A DNA stretch of 64,000 nt from Bacteroidota bacterium (GTDB taxonomy: Bacteria; Bacteroidota; Bacteroidia; AKYH767-A; JAHEYN01): positions 59,533 through 123,532 of the forward strand of contig JAHEYN010000007.1 in assembly GCA_023251555.1 (NCBI GenBank). The letters run 5' to 3'. Shown here piece after piece: positions 9,586-18,513 of this stretch. The position numbers and the translations under genes were made by a program. The stretch's first letter is position 1. Each line of letters begins with the position of its first letter. Under the pieces are notes generated by a model. It saw nothing but the letters and a program-made list of their open reading frames with translations, ran no database searches and was not told the DNA's origin.

Positions 9586-12390
9586 TTATCTCATGAGGGT
9601 AATGTTCCCGTTGCGCACCACCGGTGTTCCGTCAGGAAGCTTCCCTTTCAGTGTATAGGCAAAAACACCTGATCCTATTGGCTTTCCATCATAAGATCCA
9701 TCCCATCCTTTGCTTTGCTCGCTGGTTTCGAATACCTTTTCTCCCCACCGGTTGAAAATCTTAAATTCAAAATCTTTAATTCCTCCGTAGATAAAAAGTA
9801 CATCATTATACCCGTCCTCATTCGGGGAGAAAGCAGTAGGAACAAAGACATCTCCCGCAGGCACAGGCTGTACCGGGATGGGGGGAATTTCTTTTTTTAT
9901 GAAATGAGCAACTAAAGTATCGTCTGCGGTAATCTTAAATAAAACGCTTGCAAAGAGAGAGTCCGGCAACAATACATGTTTGTGAGCCTCCCAGTGATCA
10001 AATGTGAAAAAAGCGGTGTCGGGTAGTGCGGTAGCAGATATGGCAGTGCTGTCAGGGTAAGCGCCTGTCCATGGGAAAGTGCTGAGTGTCAGCGCATTTA
10101 TTTTTACTTTCCCGGCAGTGTCTGGAATTGCCGTAACAGTGAGATTCCGGTCAGGTATTGGTGTAATCAGCCTGAAGTGTGCAATCACCGAATCAGACTG
10201 AACCATATTCAGCGAGACACTGGAATCGCCGATGCCGGGACTGAGGGAATTATTATAAAGCTCCCAGTGGTCAAACACATACCCGCTGTCTGATGAAGCT
10301 CTGAGGAGAATATTGATGTTCCCGAAATAGGTTCCGCTGAAAGCATAGGAGGAAGGAGTGATACTGTTGATCTGCACGCTTCCTGCCCCGGCGGGAGCCA
10401 CGTTGACTTTAAGATCGAAAGGCCCTGTAAGCTGGTAACAGCTGATCAGCCCCTGCCCGATGGCCTGGCACCGGGAACTGATATAGGTTTTGAGTATCTG
10501 CACGTCGGTCTGCCACCCCGTCAGGCTGCCACCCCAGCGGTTGACATGTGCCTGCATCTCAGGCTGGATAAGGTTAATCATGCTGTCTAAAAGCGACTGC
10601 ATATAAGAACAGTTAAAAGTGGTGTTGCTGAGATCAATGAACCGGGAAACATAGTATTGCCTGAAGCCCGGATTGTTAAGAAGCGAATTAAGTATTTCCA
10701 CGTGCCCCTGCCCGCCCGGATCTCCCAGTGTCTGAGGCGCGCAGGGGTCTGCATTGGGAAGGGTATTGGGGATGCCCGTGTAGTTGATATAATGCCCGAA
10801 GGTTGCATCTTCATCCCACAATATATATTTCCATTTTTTTGAATTGCCATTAATGTCAAGGCCTCTCCACCATGCCGTGTTCCAGTTGAGCCAGTCAGAG
10901 CAAACCACGTAAGAGTTAAGCACAAAATAATCCACTAAGCTTTTTATATTGAAGAGGCTGTCCACGTAATCATAATTTGACTGCACGGCCATGCTGTTCG
11001 ATGAGATGTAGGCTCTCAGGTTGTCCCAGTCGGTTTGTGCCTGGGCGCCTCCGTATTCTGACCAGGTGCTTCCCCATGTCTTCAGCATCTGCACTTTATC
11101 CGCCGGCTGGCTGTAATAATAAGAGGTGTAATCACTATCATCTGCTTTTTCCCGCAGTTCATAGACTCCCCAGTATTTTCCGTTTATATAGATTACACAG
11201 GGCTCCCATGTGCGGGCATCAAGGTGAAGATTCCCTCTCTGGGTAATCGTTTGAACGTATGCATCCCGGATATGCGCTCCCCCGGGTTCGAAAGGGTAGT
11301 TGTCATTGGCGGCAGCCTTTAGAATAATTCTCTGGAAAGAAGATCTGTTTTTGGTATGAAAAAGCTGGTCATTGAGGGCATAGTTATAGCCATACTGGTC
11401 TCTTGAAATAAAGTCTATCCCTCTCTGGTCATAATACCATGAATCGTTTCCATGTTTGTTACTGGTTCCATAGCTTTCTGCTTTAAGAGCACCTGTGTTG
11501 TCAAAGTATTCGGTTCCTGTTTCCGGGGAGAGATACCACTCCCCGTTGAGCAGTGAATCCAGGCTTTGTCCGCCGAAGAGCGAGATCACGGCCGTGGAAT
11601 GGTTATCATTGATGAAGTAGGTGTTGCTTGCAGTAAAGCTGGCAGGTGTGTATGGATCAGTGCTGAAAGCTCTGGCCCTGAGAACAGTGGTGGAAGTGAG
11701 GCTCACAGGAGTGGCGTAAACAGAAGATGAAAGCGTTGGGTCGCTTCCGTCGGTGGTGTAGTAAATGGTTACACCGGGATCGGGAGATGTAAGCGAGATA
11801 AGTATTGCGGAATTGTAAAACCCGGGAGCATAACTCATGGAAGGCATTGTTGCATACTCCTGCATTCCGTTGCTGTTGGAGGTACCGGGTGTAGGGGCGG
11901 TGAATACGTTCCAGTAAATCAGGCCATCCAGCGCCCGGCCCCGGGAATGATTTTTCAGGGCAGGTTTTATTGTCAGCGAATCCAGGATGGTGCCGGAAGC
12001 ATCCGATAATATGAGTGCATCAGGCTTTGTCTGGGTAAGCTTGAAGCTGGTGTGCAGTGTTCCGGATGTTACATTTCTTCCCGAACACCATATTAATAGG
12101 TGTCCGCCTGCGGGAATACTTGCATTTCCAACCTGCCATTTCAGTATGTTGGCCTTGTCATCGCTCAGGTAAAACCCGTTCAGACTGATATTTCCCGTTG
12201 TGGTATTATAAAGTTCAACCCAGTCCTCGTAATTGCTGTAATTGTCTGCTATCGTGGAGACATTCGAACAGGAATATTCGTTAATGATAACCTGTCCGTG
12301 TGATGTAAGGTAAAGGCAGAAAAAGAAAAAAAGCATCGCTGTTCTTTTTCTGCAGAAGCCGGGATTCTTATGTTCGAAACGGTGAGGCAT
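9586..12390 (-). CDS. CotH-kinase family protein with lamin-tail domain and T9SS type B sorting domain
   Basis: 934 residues. Order of modules: signal peptide (hydrophobic core 'MLFFFFCLYLTSHGQ'); lamin-tail domain ('VIINEYSCSN' to 'FYLSDDKANILKW'); chitobiase/hexosaminidase C-terminal-like domain ('ITIYYTTDGSDPTL'-type motif); CotH domain from about residue 320 to 580 ('YINGKYWGVYELREKAD', 'WKYILWDEDATFG'); two InlB-type 'FDHWE' repeats; and a gliding-motility-type C-terminal domain ('PTAFSPNEDGYNDVLFIYGG'). CotH proteins are atypical protein kinases in spore coats; the role in Bacteroidota is unknown. An internal ATG at 12336 would shorten the N-terminus to a standard signal peptide. The PorP/SprF-like gene is 7 bp downstream. 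Confidence 0.9.
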   Translation of the reverse strand: MPHRFEHKNPGFCRKRTAMLFFFFCLYLTSHGQVIINEYSCSNVSTIADNYSNYEDWVELYNTTTGNISLNGFYLSDDKANILKWQVGNASIPAGGHLLIWCSGRNVTSGTLHTSFKLTQTKPDALILSDASGTILDSLTIKPALKNHSRGRALDGLIYWNVFTAPTPGTSNSNGMQEYATMPSMSYAPGFYNSAILISLTSPDPGVTIYYTTDGSDPTLSSSVYATPVSLTSTTVLRARAFSTDPYTPASFTASNTYFINDNHSTAVISLFGGQSLDSLLNGEWYLSPETGTEYFDNTGALKAESYGTSNKHGNDSWYYDQRGIDFISRDQYGYNYALNDQLFHTKNRSSFQRIILKAAANDNYPFEPGGAHIRDAYVQTITQRGNLHLDARTWEPCVIYINGKYWGVYELREKADDSDYTSYYYSQPADKVQMLKTWGSTWSEYGGAQAQTDWDNLRAYISSNSMAVQSNYDYVDSLFNIKSLVDYFVLNSYVVCSDWLNWNTAWWRGLDINGNSKKWKYILWDEDATFGHYINYTGIPNTLPNADPCAPQTLGDPGGQGHVEILNSLLNNPGFRQYYVSRFIDLSNTTFNCSYMQSLLDSMINLIQPEMQAHVNRWGGSLTGWQTDVQILKTYISSRCQAIGQGLISCYQLTGPFDLKVNVAPAGAGSVQINSITPSSYAFSGTYFGNINILLRASSDSGYVFDHWELYNNSLSPGIGDSSVSLNMVQSDSVIAHFRLITPIPDRNLTVTAIPDTAGKVKINALTLSTFPWTGAYPDSTAISATALPDTAFFTFDHWEAHKHVLLPDSLFASVLFKITADDTLVAHFIKKEIPPIPVQPVPAGDVFVPTAFSPNEDGYNDVLFIYGGIKDFEFKIFNRWGEKVFETSEQSKGWDGSYDGKPIGSGVFAYTLKGKLPDGTPVVRNGNITLMR

Positions 12391-12398
12391 CGCAGATA

Positions 12399-12406
12399 TA
12401 AAGGTA
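12399..12406 (-). promoter_or_regulatory. Possible -7 box of the CotH/PorP unit
   Basis: On the minus strand this reads TACCTTTA, one mismatch from TAnnTTTG. It is only 9 bp from the upstream ATG at 12390 but 63 bp from the alternative ATG at 12336, which mildly favours the shorter CotH protein. Confidence 0.4.
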
Positions 12407-12478
12407 GTAAATTCCGGTTTTCGTATAAAGGCTCATGCCACAAACGCTTCCTCGTTTTATTACCTCCTTTCTTATGTG

Positions 12479-12486
12479 TATTTTTG
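12479..12486 (+). promoter_or_regulatory. -7 box upstream of HMG-CoA lyase
   Basis: TATTTTTG is an exact match to the Bacteroidota TAnnTTTG element and lies 20 bp before the ATG at 12506. Confidence 0.6.
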
Positions 12487-12505
12487 AAAAAATAATCCTG
12501 TCATT

Positions 12506-13354
12506 ATGGTTAAACTCGTCGAATGCCCCCGTGATGCTATGCAGGGAATTCGCCGTTATATCCCGGCTTCGCTCAAGGCAGATTATATTAATGCCCTGCT
12601 TGCTGTCGGTTTTGATACCATTGACTTCGGAAGCTTCGTTTCTCCCAAGGCTATTCCCCAGATGCAGGACACGGCTTCTGTTCTGAAAAAACTTGATCTT
12701 TCCGAAACTAAATCCAGGCTGCTTGCTATCGTGGCCAACGAACGCGGAGCACGTGAAGCGCTTGCATTCCCTGAGATATCCTTTATAGGATTTCCTTTTT
12801 CCGTTTCTGAAACTTTCCAGAAAAGAAATACCAACTCCACGATAACGGAATCCCTGTGTACCGTTGATAAGATACAGGAAATGTGCCTTTCAGGCAACCG
12901 GAATCTTGTCATATACATATCCATGGGCTTCGGAAATCCATACGGCGATCTGTGGAATACAGATATAGTGGCAGGATGGGTGGAGAAAATTGCAGCGATG
13001 GGGATAAAGACTATCTCTTTGTCCGATACTGTGGGCGTGGCTGATATAGGGAGTATCAGGAGTCTTTTTTCCTCTCTTATACCTGCATGTCCTTCCGTTG
13101 AGTTTGGCGCACATCTGCATACAACGCCTGCTTCATGGAAGGAAAAAATTGAAACCGCCTATGCCTCGGGCTGCCGCCGTTTTGATTCAGCAATAAAGGG
13201 TTTCGGGGGATGCCCTATGGCTAAAGATGAACTTGTCGGAAATATGCCGACCGAGAGACTGGTGGAGTTTTTCTCAGAACGTGGAGTCCTTCCCGGAATG
13301 GATCTTTCAGAGCTTGCTGCTGCGGGCAGGATTGCAGAGGTTGTGTTTATTTAA
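12506..13354 (+). CDS. Hydroxymethylglutaryl-CoA lyase
   Basis: 282 residues, a TIM-barrel enzyme of the HMGL-like/DRE-TIM family. It cleaves HMG-CoA to acetoacetate and acetyl-CoA, the last step of leucine breakdown. The N-terminal catalytic motif is 'ECPRDAMQG' (usually CPRDGLQ). 'GAHLHTTPAS' carries the metal-binding His residues and the lid motif is 'IKGFGGCPMA' (usually GLGGCPYA), which holds the catalytic cysteine. The small substitutions in both motifs are conservative. It is slightly shorter than the usual 295-300 residues. The start is the first ATG after an exact -7 box. No other leucine-degradation gene lies next to it. Confidence 0.9.
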   Translation: MVKLVECPRDAMQGIRRYIPASLKADYINALLAVGFDTIDFGSFVSPKAIPQMQDTASVLKKLDLSETKSRLLAIVANERGAREALAFPEISFIGFPFSVSETFQKRNTNSTITESLCTVDKIQEMCLSGNRNLVIYISMGFGNPYGDLWNTDIVAGWVEKIAAMGIKTISLSDTVGVADIGSIRSLFSSLIPACPSVEFGAHLHTTPASWKEKIETAYASGCRRFDSAIKGFGGCPMAKDELVGNMPTERLVEFFSERGVLPGMDLSELAAAGRIAEVVFI

Positions 13355-13398
13355 ATACATTTTTGAGGATATTTCTTTTTGATTTTTTTTGTATTCTT

Positions 13399-13424
13399 GT
13401 GAAGGGAAAAAGTATTCCCCTCAC
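13399..13424 (+). promoter_or_regulatory. Hairpin in the leader of the tandem-repeat gene
   Basis: GTGAAGGGAA (13399-13408) pairs with TTCCCCTCAC (13415-13424), with one G-T pair and a 6-base loop. It lies 27 bp before the ATG and immediately after a near-consensus -7 sequence (TATTCTTG, 13392-13399), so it would form at or near the 5' end of the mRNA. Confidence 0.4.
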
Positions 13425-13450
13425 ATGATAAATTTCAAGTTCAGAGTTTG

Positions 13451-15583
13451 ATGTTGTTTTCCTCTCCCTGCAGTTTCGGCCGTTGCATCGTTTACGCTTT
13501 CTTCTTTCTTTCCGGCATATTGCTTACCGGGAACTCTTTGTTTGCCCAGAAAGGCAATAAAATGCAAACAGTCGGGAATCTGCAGTTCGTAGGTACTGTG
13601 AAGAGAGAAACTGCCGGTATTTCGGGGGCTTCCATCAAAATAATCGGTTCCGACGGGAAGGCTGAAACATTCAATTCCATTGAAGGCGGGAAATTTCTCC
13701 TGACACTGGATCTTAATAAAGATTATACCATTGTTTTTTCAAAGCCCGGTTACCTTGACCGCAGTGTGCTTGTTTCCACCAAGCTTCCTGAAACAGAACG
13801 ATATTACCTGTATTCATATAAGTTCAATATTGACCTTTTTGAACCTTCTGACGGAGTGCCTGAAGAGCTTGCAAACAAGCCTGTTGCTAAGTTTGCTTAC
13901 GACCAGGAATTATATGACTTTGAGTTTGACCGGAACTATACGAAAAGTGTGCAGGATAAGATTAAGTCATATAAGGAAGCCCAGTCTAAGGCAAAAGCAG
14001 ATTCCCTTGCAAAAGCTGCTGCCAATGCCAAAGCGCTTGCTGATGCCGAAGCCCGTGCCAGGGCAGACGCGGAAGCAAAAGCAAAAGCCGAGGCGGAACG
14101 TTTAAAGAGGGAGGCAGATGCCAAAGCCAGGGCTGAATTGGATGCAAAGGCAAAGGCGGAGGCTGATGCCAGAGCAAAGGCAGAATCCGAACGTTTGAAG
14201 AGGGAAGCAGATGCCCAAGCAAAAGCAGATGCAGACGCAAGAGCCAAATCCGAAGCAGACGCAAAAGCAAAAGCAGAGGCGGAACGTTTGAAGAAAGAAG
14301 CAGATGCCAAAGCAAAAGCAGATGCAGACGCAAGAGCCAAATCCGAAGCAGACGCTAAAGCAAAAGCGGAGGCGGAACGCCTTAAAAAGGAAGCAGATGC
14401 CAAAGCCAAAGCTGATGCAGATGCAAGAGCCAAATCCGAAGCAGACGCTAAAGCAAAAGCGGAGGCGGAACGCCTTAAGAAGGAAGCAGATGCCAAAGCA
14501 AAAGCTGATGCTGAAGCCCGTGCCAGGGCGGAAGCAGATGCAAGAGCAAAAGCAGAATCCGAACGTTTGAAGAAAGAAGCAGATGCCAAAGCTAAAGCAG
14601 ATGCTGATGCAAGAGCCAAATCCGAAGCAGACGCAAAGGCAAAAGCAGAAGTGGAACGCCTTAAGAAGGAAGCAGATGTCAAAGCAAAAGCAGACGCTGA
14701 AGCCCGTGCCAAAGCCGAATCTGATGCAAGGGCAAAGGCAGAATCCGAACGTTTGAAGAGGGAAGCGGACGCCAAAGCTAAGGCAGATGCTGATGCAAGA
14801 GCGAAATCCGAAGCAGACGCCAAAGCAAAGGCGGAAACGGAACGCCTTAAGAAGGAAGCAGATGCCAAAGCCAAAGCAGATGCTGAAGCCCGTGCCAGGG
14901 CGGAAGCTGATGCAAGAGCAAAAGCAGAATCCGAACGTTTGAAGAAAGAAGCAGATGCCAAAGCCAAAGCTGATGCAGATGCAAGAGCCAAATCCGAAGC
15001 AGACGCAAAGGCAAAAGCTGATGCCGAAGCCCGTGCCAAAGAACTTTCTGCAGCAAGGGAAAAGGCGCGGGCAGATTCTCTTGCCAGGATTGAATCTGAA
15101 CGTGTTAAAAGAGAAGCAGATGCCAAAGCTAAAGCAGAGGCCGATGCAAAGGCAAGGGCAGAAGCTGATCGCCTGAAAAAAGAAAATGAAGCCAAAGCCA
15201 AAGAACGTGCTCTGCTGTTAGCCCAGCAGGAGGCGGAAAAGAGAAGACTCGCAGATGAAGCCGAAAAAAGACGTCTCGCAGATATAGAAGCGAAGAAACT
15301 AGCAATGGCCAAGGCTAATGCCACCGATGAAACAGTTAAACCGAAGCCTTCTGTAGTGCCTAAGGTGGAGAAGGTTTATCCCAGCGGGATTACGGAGGAA
15401 ACAATCACCGAGGCCAAGCGGACTATCCAGAGAACTGTTGTGAATAAAGATGGTACGCAGATAGTTTACCAGAAAGTTACGGCCGACTGGGGTGGCGTGT
15501 TCTTCTTTAAAAATGACCTTAGTATCTCAGAGTCGGTTTATTCCCTCGAAATAAAACAGGCTAAGGAAACCCTGAAAAAATAA
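13451..15583 (+). CDS. Secreted protein with long Ala/Lys/Glu-rich tandem-repeat helix
   Basis: 710 residues from the ATG at 13451; a TTG directly before it is less likely. The N-terminus has a signal peptide ending near 'NSLFAQKG'. A beta-sandwich like a carboxypeptidase-regulatory domain follows ('[21 protein letters not shown]'). From about residue 175 to 620 there is a highly charged region with a 31-residue repeat (core '[20 protein letters not shown]'), predicted to be one long helix or coiled coil, resembling the TolA central domain. A conserved-looking tail of about 90 residues ('[20 protein letters not shown]' to 'ETLKK') ends the protein. It may span the periplasm or act as a spacer. 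I do not recognise a named family. Confidence 0.8.
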   Translation: MLFSSPCSFGRCIVYAFFFLSGILLTGNSLFAQKGNKMQTVGNLQFVGTVKRETAGISGASIKIIGSDGKAETFNSIEGGKFLLTLDLNKDYTIVFSKPGYLDRSVLVSTKLPETERYYLYSYKFNIDLFEPSDGVPEELANKPVAKFAYDQELYDFEFDRNYTKSVQDKIKSYKEAQSKAKADSLAKAAANAKALADAEARARADAEAKAKAEAERLKREADAKARAELDAKAKAEADARAKAESERLKREADAQAKADADARAKSEADAKAKAEAERLKKEADAKAKADADARAKSEADAKAKAEAERLKKEADAKAKADADARAKSEADAKAKAEAERLKKEADAKAKADAEARARAEADARAKAESERLKKEADAKAKADADARAKSEADAKAKAEVERLKKEADVKAKADAEARAKAESDARAKAESERLKREADAKAKADADARAKSEADAKAKAETERLKKEADAKAKADAEARARAEADARAKAESERLKKEADAKAKADADARAKSEADAKAKADAEARAKELSAAREKARADSLARIESERVKREADAKAKAEADAKARAEADRLKKENEAKAKERALLLAQQEAEKRRLADEAEKRRLADIEAKKLAMAKANATDETVKPKPSVVPKVEKVYPSGITEETITEAKRTIQRTVVNKDGTQIVYQKVTADWGGVFFFKNDLSISESVYSLEIKQAKETLKK
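14096..15025 (+). repeat. 93-bp in-frame tandem repeat, about ten units
   Basis: The segment GAACGTTTGAAG or GAACGCCTTAAG recurs at 14096, 14189, 14282, 14375, 14468, 14561, 14654, 14747, 14840 and 14933, always exactly 93 bp apart. Two variant unit types partly alternate: those with '[19 protein letters not shown]' and those with '[19 protein letters not shown]'. This suggests expansion of higher-order blocks. Confidence 0.95.
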
Positions 15584-15613
15584 TCTCCCGGACATTACTT
15601 TCTTTTTCGCTCT

Positions 15614-16225
15614 ATGACATTTTATATTGTTTTAGCTACAATTCTTGTTTCAGTTATATCATTCCGCAGGAATGATATGCTTTCCAGGCTGTTATTTAAC
15701 CCTTACCTTGTGAGGACGAGGAATGAGTGGTACCGTTTTTTTTCAAGCGGGTTTGTGCATGCCGACTGGATTCATCTCTTTATAAACATGTTGGTGCTTT
15801 ATGACTTCGGACAGGCTGTGGAAATATATTACAATGATGTGTCCGGGTATAAGTCGGTTTTGATTTTTCCGGCTCTTTACTTCGGGGGTATTTTTGTTTC
15901 CATCATTCCCACTTACTTTAAATACAGGAATAACCCTGCTTATAATGCCCTCGGTGCATCGGGAGCTGTGTCGGCCGTGGTGTTTGCATATATTCTTTTT
16001 AACCCGATGAATAAGATATGTCTTTATGGGCTCCTCTGTATTCCCGGGATACTTATGGGGCCTTTGTACCTTGCATTCTCAATATACATGGAAAAGAAAG
16101 CGAAAGATAATATTAACCACGGTGCACATTTCTGGGGCGCAGTTTTCGGGTTGGTATTTACCGTTGCTGTGAAACCTTCTGTCCTGCATGCCTTTGCTGC
16201 GAGCCTGTCCACATATTTAAGGTAA
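15614..16225 (+). CDS. Rhomboid family intramembrane serine protease
   Basis: 203 residues with about six hydrophobic segments. The rhomboid catalytic pair is visible: the Ser in 'ALGASGAVSAVVFAYI' and the His in 'NHGAHFWGAVFG'. The upstream 'SSGFVHADWIHLFINMLVLY' segment holds the conserved His/Asn pair that lines the oxyanion site. It is a minimal six-helix form without an extra N-terminal domain. It cleaves transmembrane proteins inside the membrane; its substrate here is unknown. It begins 30 bp after the tandem-repeat gene and ends 44 bp before the GmhB-like gene, so the three may share a transcript. Confidence 0.92.
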   Translation: MTFYIVLATILVSVISFRRNDMLSRLLFNPYLVRTRNEWYRFFSSGFVHADWIHLFINMLVLYDFGQAVEIYYNDVSGYKSVLIFPALYFGGIFVSIIPTYFKYRNNPAYNALGASGAVSAVVFAYILFNPMNKICLYGLLCIPGILMGPLYLAFSIYMEKKAKDNINHGAHFWGAVFGLVFTVAVKPSVLHAFAASLSTYLR

Positions 16226-16269
16226 GTTCTCCCGCGTGTTATTTATTTCTTTATCATTGCGTCTCTTAA

Positions 16270-16761
16270 ATGAATTATATGAAGAAGGCTGTATTCATTG
16301 ACCGCGACGGTGTCATTAATTATGCACTCGAAAATTATGTCTATCAGATTGAGGATTTTAAAATTAATCCCGGAGTGGGGGAGGCGCTTAAAATATTTTC
16401 TGATAAAGGATACCTTCTCATTGTAATCACCAACCAGGGTGGTATTGCAAAGGGTGTCTATAACGAAGGCCATGTTGAGCGCCTCCATGATTACATGGCA
16501 GAAGAGCTTCGTAAAAGCGGGGTTTCAATACAGGCAATTTATTATTGTCCTCATCATCCTTCCGTAGGGAATTGCCTGTGCCGCAAACCGTATTCCCTCA
16601 TGCTCGAAAAGGCCATGGCAAGGTATGGAATCGATCCCGGCCTTTCTTATTTCATTGGTGACGCGGATCGTGATGAACAGGCGGCAAAAACAGCCGGAGT
16701 CACTCCCCTTAGAATAAAACCCAACACTTCCCTGCTTGATGTTGTGTCGCTTGTCAGGTAG
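16270..16761 (+). CDS. gmhB: GmhB-like HAD-IIIA phosphatase
   Basis: 163 residues. HAD motif I is 'FIDRDGVIN', motif II 'VITNQGGIAKG', and the C-terminal aspartate motif 'YFIGDADRDEQAA'. The zinc loop 'CPHHPSVGNCLCRKP' is typical of D-glycero-D-manno-heptose-1,7-bisphosphate 7-phosphatase, which makes heptose precursors for the LPS core. A histidinol-phosphatase-like role is the main alternative, as the families are close. No other heptose gene is in the window. The stop lies 3 bp from the stop of the convergent gene at 16765. Confidence 0.85.
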   Translation: MNYMKKAVFIDRDGVINYALENYVYQIEDFKINPGVGEALKIFSDKGYLLIVITNQGGIAKGVYNEGHVERLHDYMAEELRKSGVSIQAIYYCPHHPSVGNCLCRKPYSLMLEKAMARYGIDPGLSYFIGDADRDEQAAKTAGVTPLRIKPNTSLLDVVSLVR

Positions 16762-16764
16762 CGC

Positions 16765-18270
16765 TTATGCCCGATCCAATGCTTTCCTGTCCAGCCAGGA
16801 GATAAAATCAAAATATTCCAGCACCTGCTTCTCGTAAGGATCCTTAAGGATTTTTTTCAGTTCGGCCCGTAGTTCCCTGAATGCTTCTGCAAGCTCTTCC
16901 CCTGTATTTACTTTCGGCAGTTTGTTTTTAATAAAGTTAAGTACCGAGGTCTCAAACTTGTAAAGGCGTTTTCTCTTGTAAAGGAACCGGTATGTCGATT
17001 TTACAATATACTCGAGAAGGTCAGTGTTGCCGAGTTCGTAATGCACGATAAGATTCAGGATACGGGCAAAGCAGTGAATATCAGGCATGGAACCGGTGTC
17101 GGGGTCATTAAGTATCCTGTTTATCCAGTGAAGCGATTTTGAATATTCTCCCGTTTCAAAGTAAGTGCAGGCGTATTTATATATAAGCAGGAGCTCGTTT
17201 ACCTTATCTACCCTACGCTTGAATTTTCCGAGACCATTTTCTATCAGGGATATAAGGGCTTTTGCTCTTGCATAATCTTTCTTCTGCAGCAGCATGGCGT
17301 ATTCAAGGTTGTATGACCGGATGAAAATCCGGTATTTTGTGTCTTCAGAAAGTTCTTTCTCAAATCTTTCAGGCAGCCCTCTCAGCTTTTTGATGTACCG
17401 CATAAACTCCCGGTATTTCCTGAGGTGAGTCAATACCAGCGTGATGTTGTGAAGTGTGGCTGTGTAATTTCTTATATTCTCTTTCAGCATAAGAGGATTT
17501 GATTCAAGAAGGCTGAGAAGTTTTTTGTAGTGGCCGTAGCTTCTGGTGAAATCGCTTCCCGAAAGAAGGTAGAATCCGTGCGCCTCATGGTAGTATATCC
17601 TTGCCTGGAAGGACAGTGCATTTTTTTCATCCCTGAACAGGGATTTGTTTACAAGAAGGTCATATATTTTTTGCTCCCTTTTGCTTCTTGTGAAAAGATG
17701 ATTCAGGTGCATGACAAATATTTTCGAATCAAAACAGATAAATTCGCATAGATTCCCGTAGGTGTCAAGCACTTTCTTTTCTTCCTGAAGGATTTTATCC
17801 GGGTTGTTGTTTGTCTTTCCTGCATAACTTTCTGCCCTCGCCAGGTCTTTTTCGCATTTCAGTATGTCGAGAATCTGTATATGCTTTTCAAGCCTGTACG
17901 CCGCCAGTTTTGCTTTCGAAAGCCTGTTCCTGCATTGTCCGTACAGGCCTTTTTCATACAAAATCCTCGCCTCATGAAGCTGTTCGTAGAGATCTGTCTC
18001 GGATGTATTCCCGGCATGGTAGGCGCGAAGGCTTTTTAAGACAAGTCCGTACAAAGCATTTTTTGCAACAGGAAGCTGCCTTGCAAACTTTTCGTTCTCA
18101 AACTTTTTTGCAATCTTTTTCTCATTGTATTCTTTTTGCCCGTCAATCGCATTAAAAAGCCTGATGTAATTCTTTTCTCCTTTTTGTACTGATACTGAGA
18201 GCTTAAAATATCTTTTTTCCGACTTTTTCATCGCCCTTATGAGGTGAAATAAATCATGAGAAGGTTTCAT
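16765..18270 (-). CDS. Conserved hypothetical protein, all-helical
   Basis: 501 residues, no signal peptide, rich in Lys, Leu, Tyr and Arg. The N-terminus 'LFHLIRAMKKSEKRYFKL' resembles a family I have seen widely in Bacteroidota but cannot name. Helical pairs such as 'YYHEAHGFYLLSGSDFTRSYGHYKKLL' (28 residues, listed in part) suggest TPR-like repeats, so it may be a cytosolic scaffold. It is transcribed away from the AT-rich region at 18.3-18.5 kb. No catalytic motif is visible. Confidence 0.7.
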   Translation of the reverse strand: MKPSHDLFHLIRAMKKSEKRYFKLSVSVQKGEKNYIRLFNAIDGQKEYNEKKIAKKFENEKFARQLPVAKNALYGLVLKSLRAYHAGNTSETDLYEQLHEARILYEKGLYGQCRNRLSKAKLAAYRLEKHIQILDILKCEKDLARAESYAGKTNNNPDKILQEEKKVLDTYGNLCEFICFDSKIFVMHLNHLFTRSKREQKIYDLLVNKSLFRDEKNALSFQARIYYHEAHGFYLLSGSDFTRSYGHYKKLLSLLESNPLMLKENIRNYTATLHNITLVLTHLRKYREFMRYIKKLRGLPERFEKELSEDTKYRIFIRSYNLEYAMLLQKKDYARAKALISLIENGLGKFKRRVDKVNELLLIYKYACTYFETGEYSKSLHWINRILNDPDTGSMPDIHCFARILNLIVHYELGNTDLLEYIVKSTYRFLYKRKRLYKFETSVLNFIKNKLPKVNTGEELAEAFRELRAELKKILKDPYEKQVLEYFDFISWLDRKALDRA

Positions 18271-18513
18271 TGCTTTATAATATTATTTTTAAATTGTTGA
18301 ATATATGTATATTTTTAAATATAGCTTAATACATCATATTTATTAACATTTAAGAAATATTAAATATCAATAATTGGGGTAAATGTATTTCATTTAATTG
18401 ATGTTAGCTTACTAATAATAAATAAAAAATAATTTTATACGGCCAATCTATTTTTACATATTTATCCCCTGATAAAATCAGGTTCAGTATTTATACATTA
18501 AGAAAACAAAGCC
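18271..18513. promoter_or_regulatory. AT-rich divergent promoter region with a small dyad
   Basis: About 80% A+T by eye, clearly above the rest of the window. It separates two divergent genes. The perfect dyad CCTGAT-AAA-ATCAGG at 18468-18482 lies 31 bp before the downstream ATG and could be a repressor site or a 5'-leader hairpin. I see no exact TAnnTTTG box. Confidence 0.45.

Noticed and set aside
13936..15324. Long 462-codon open frame antisense to the tandem-repeat gene, rich in Ala/Ser/Leu
   Set aside because: It arises because the repetitive GCN/AAR codons give stop-free antisense codons. It has no independent protein features, while the sense frame has a signal peptide and conserved ends.
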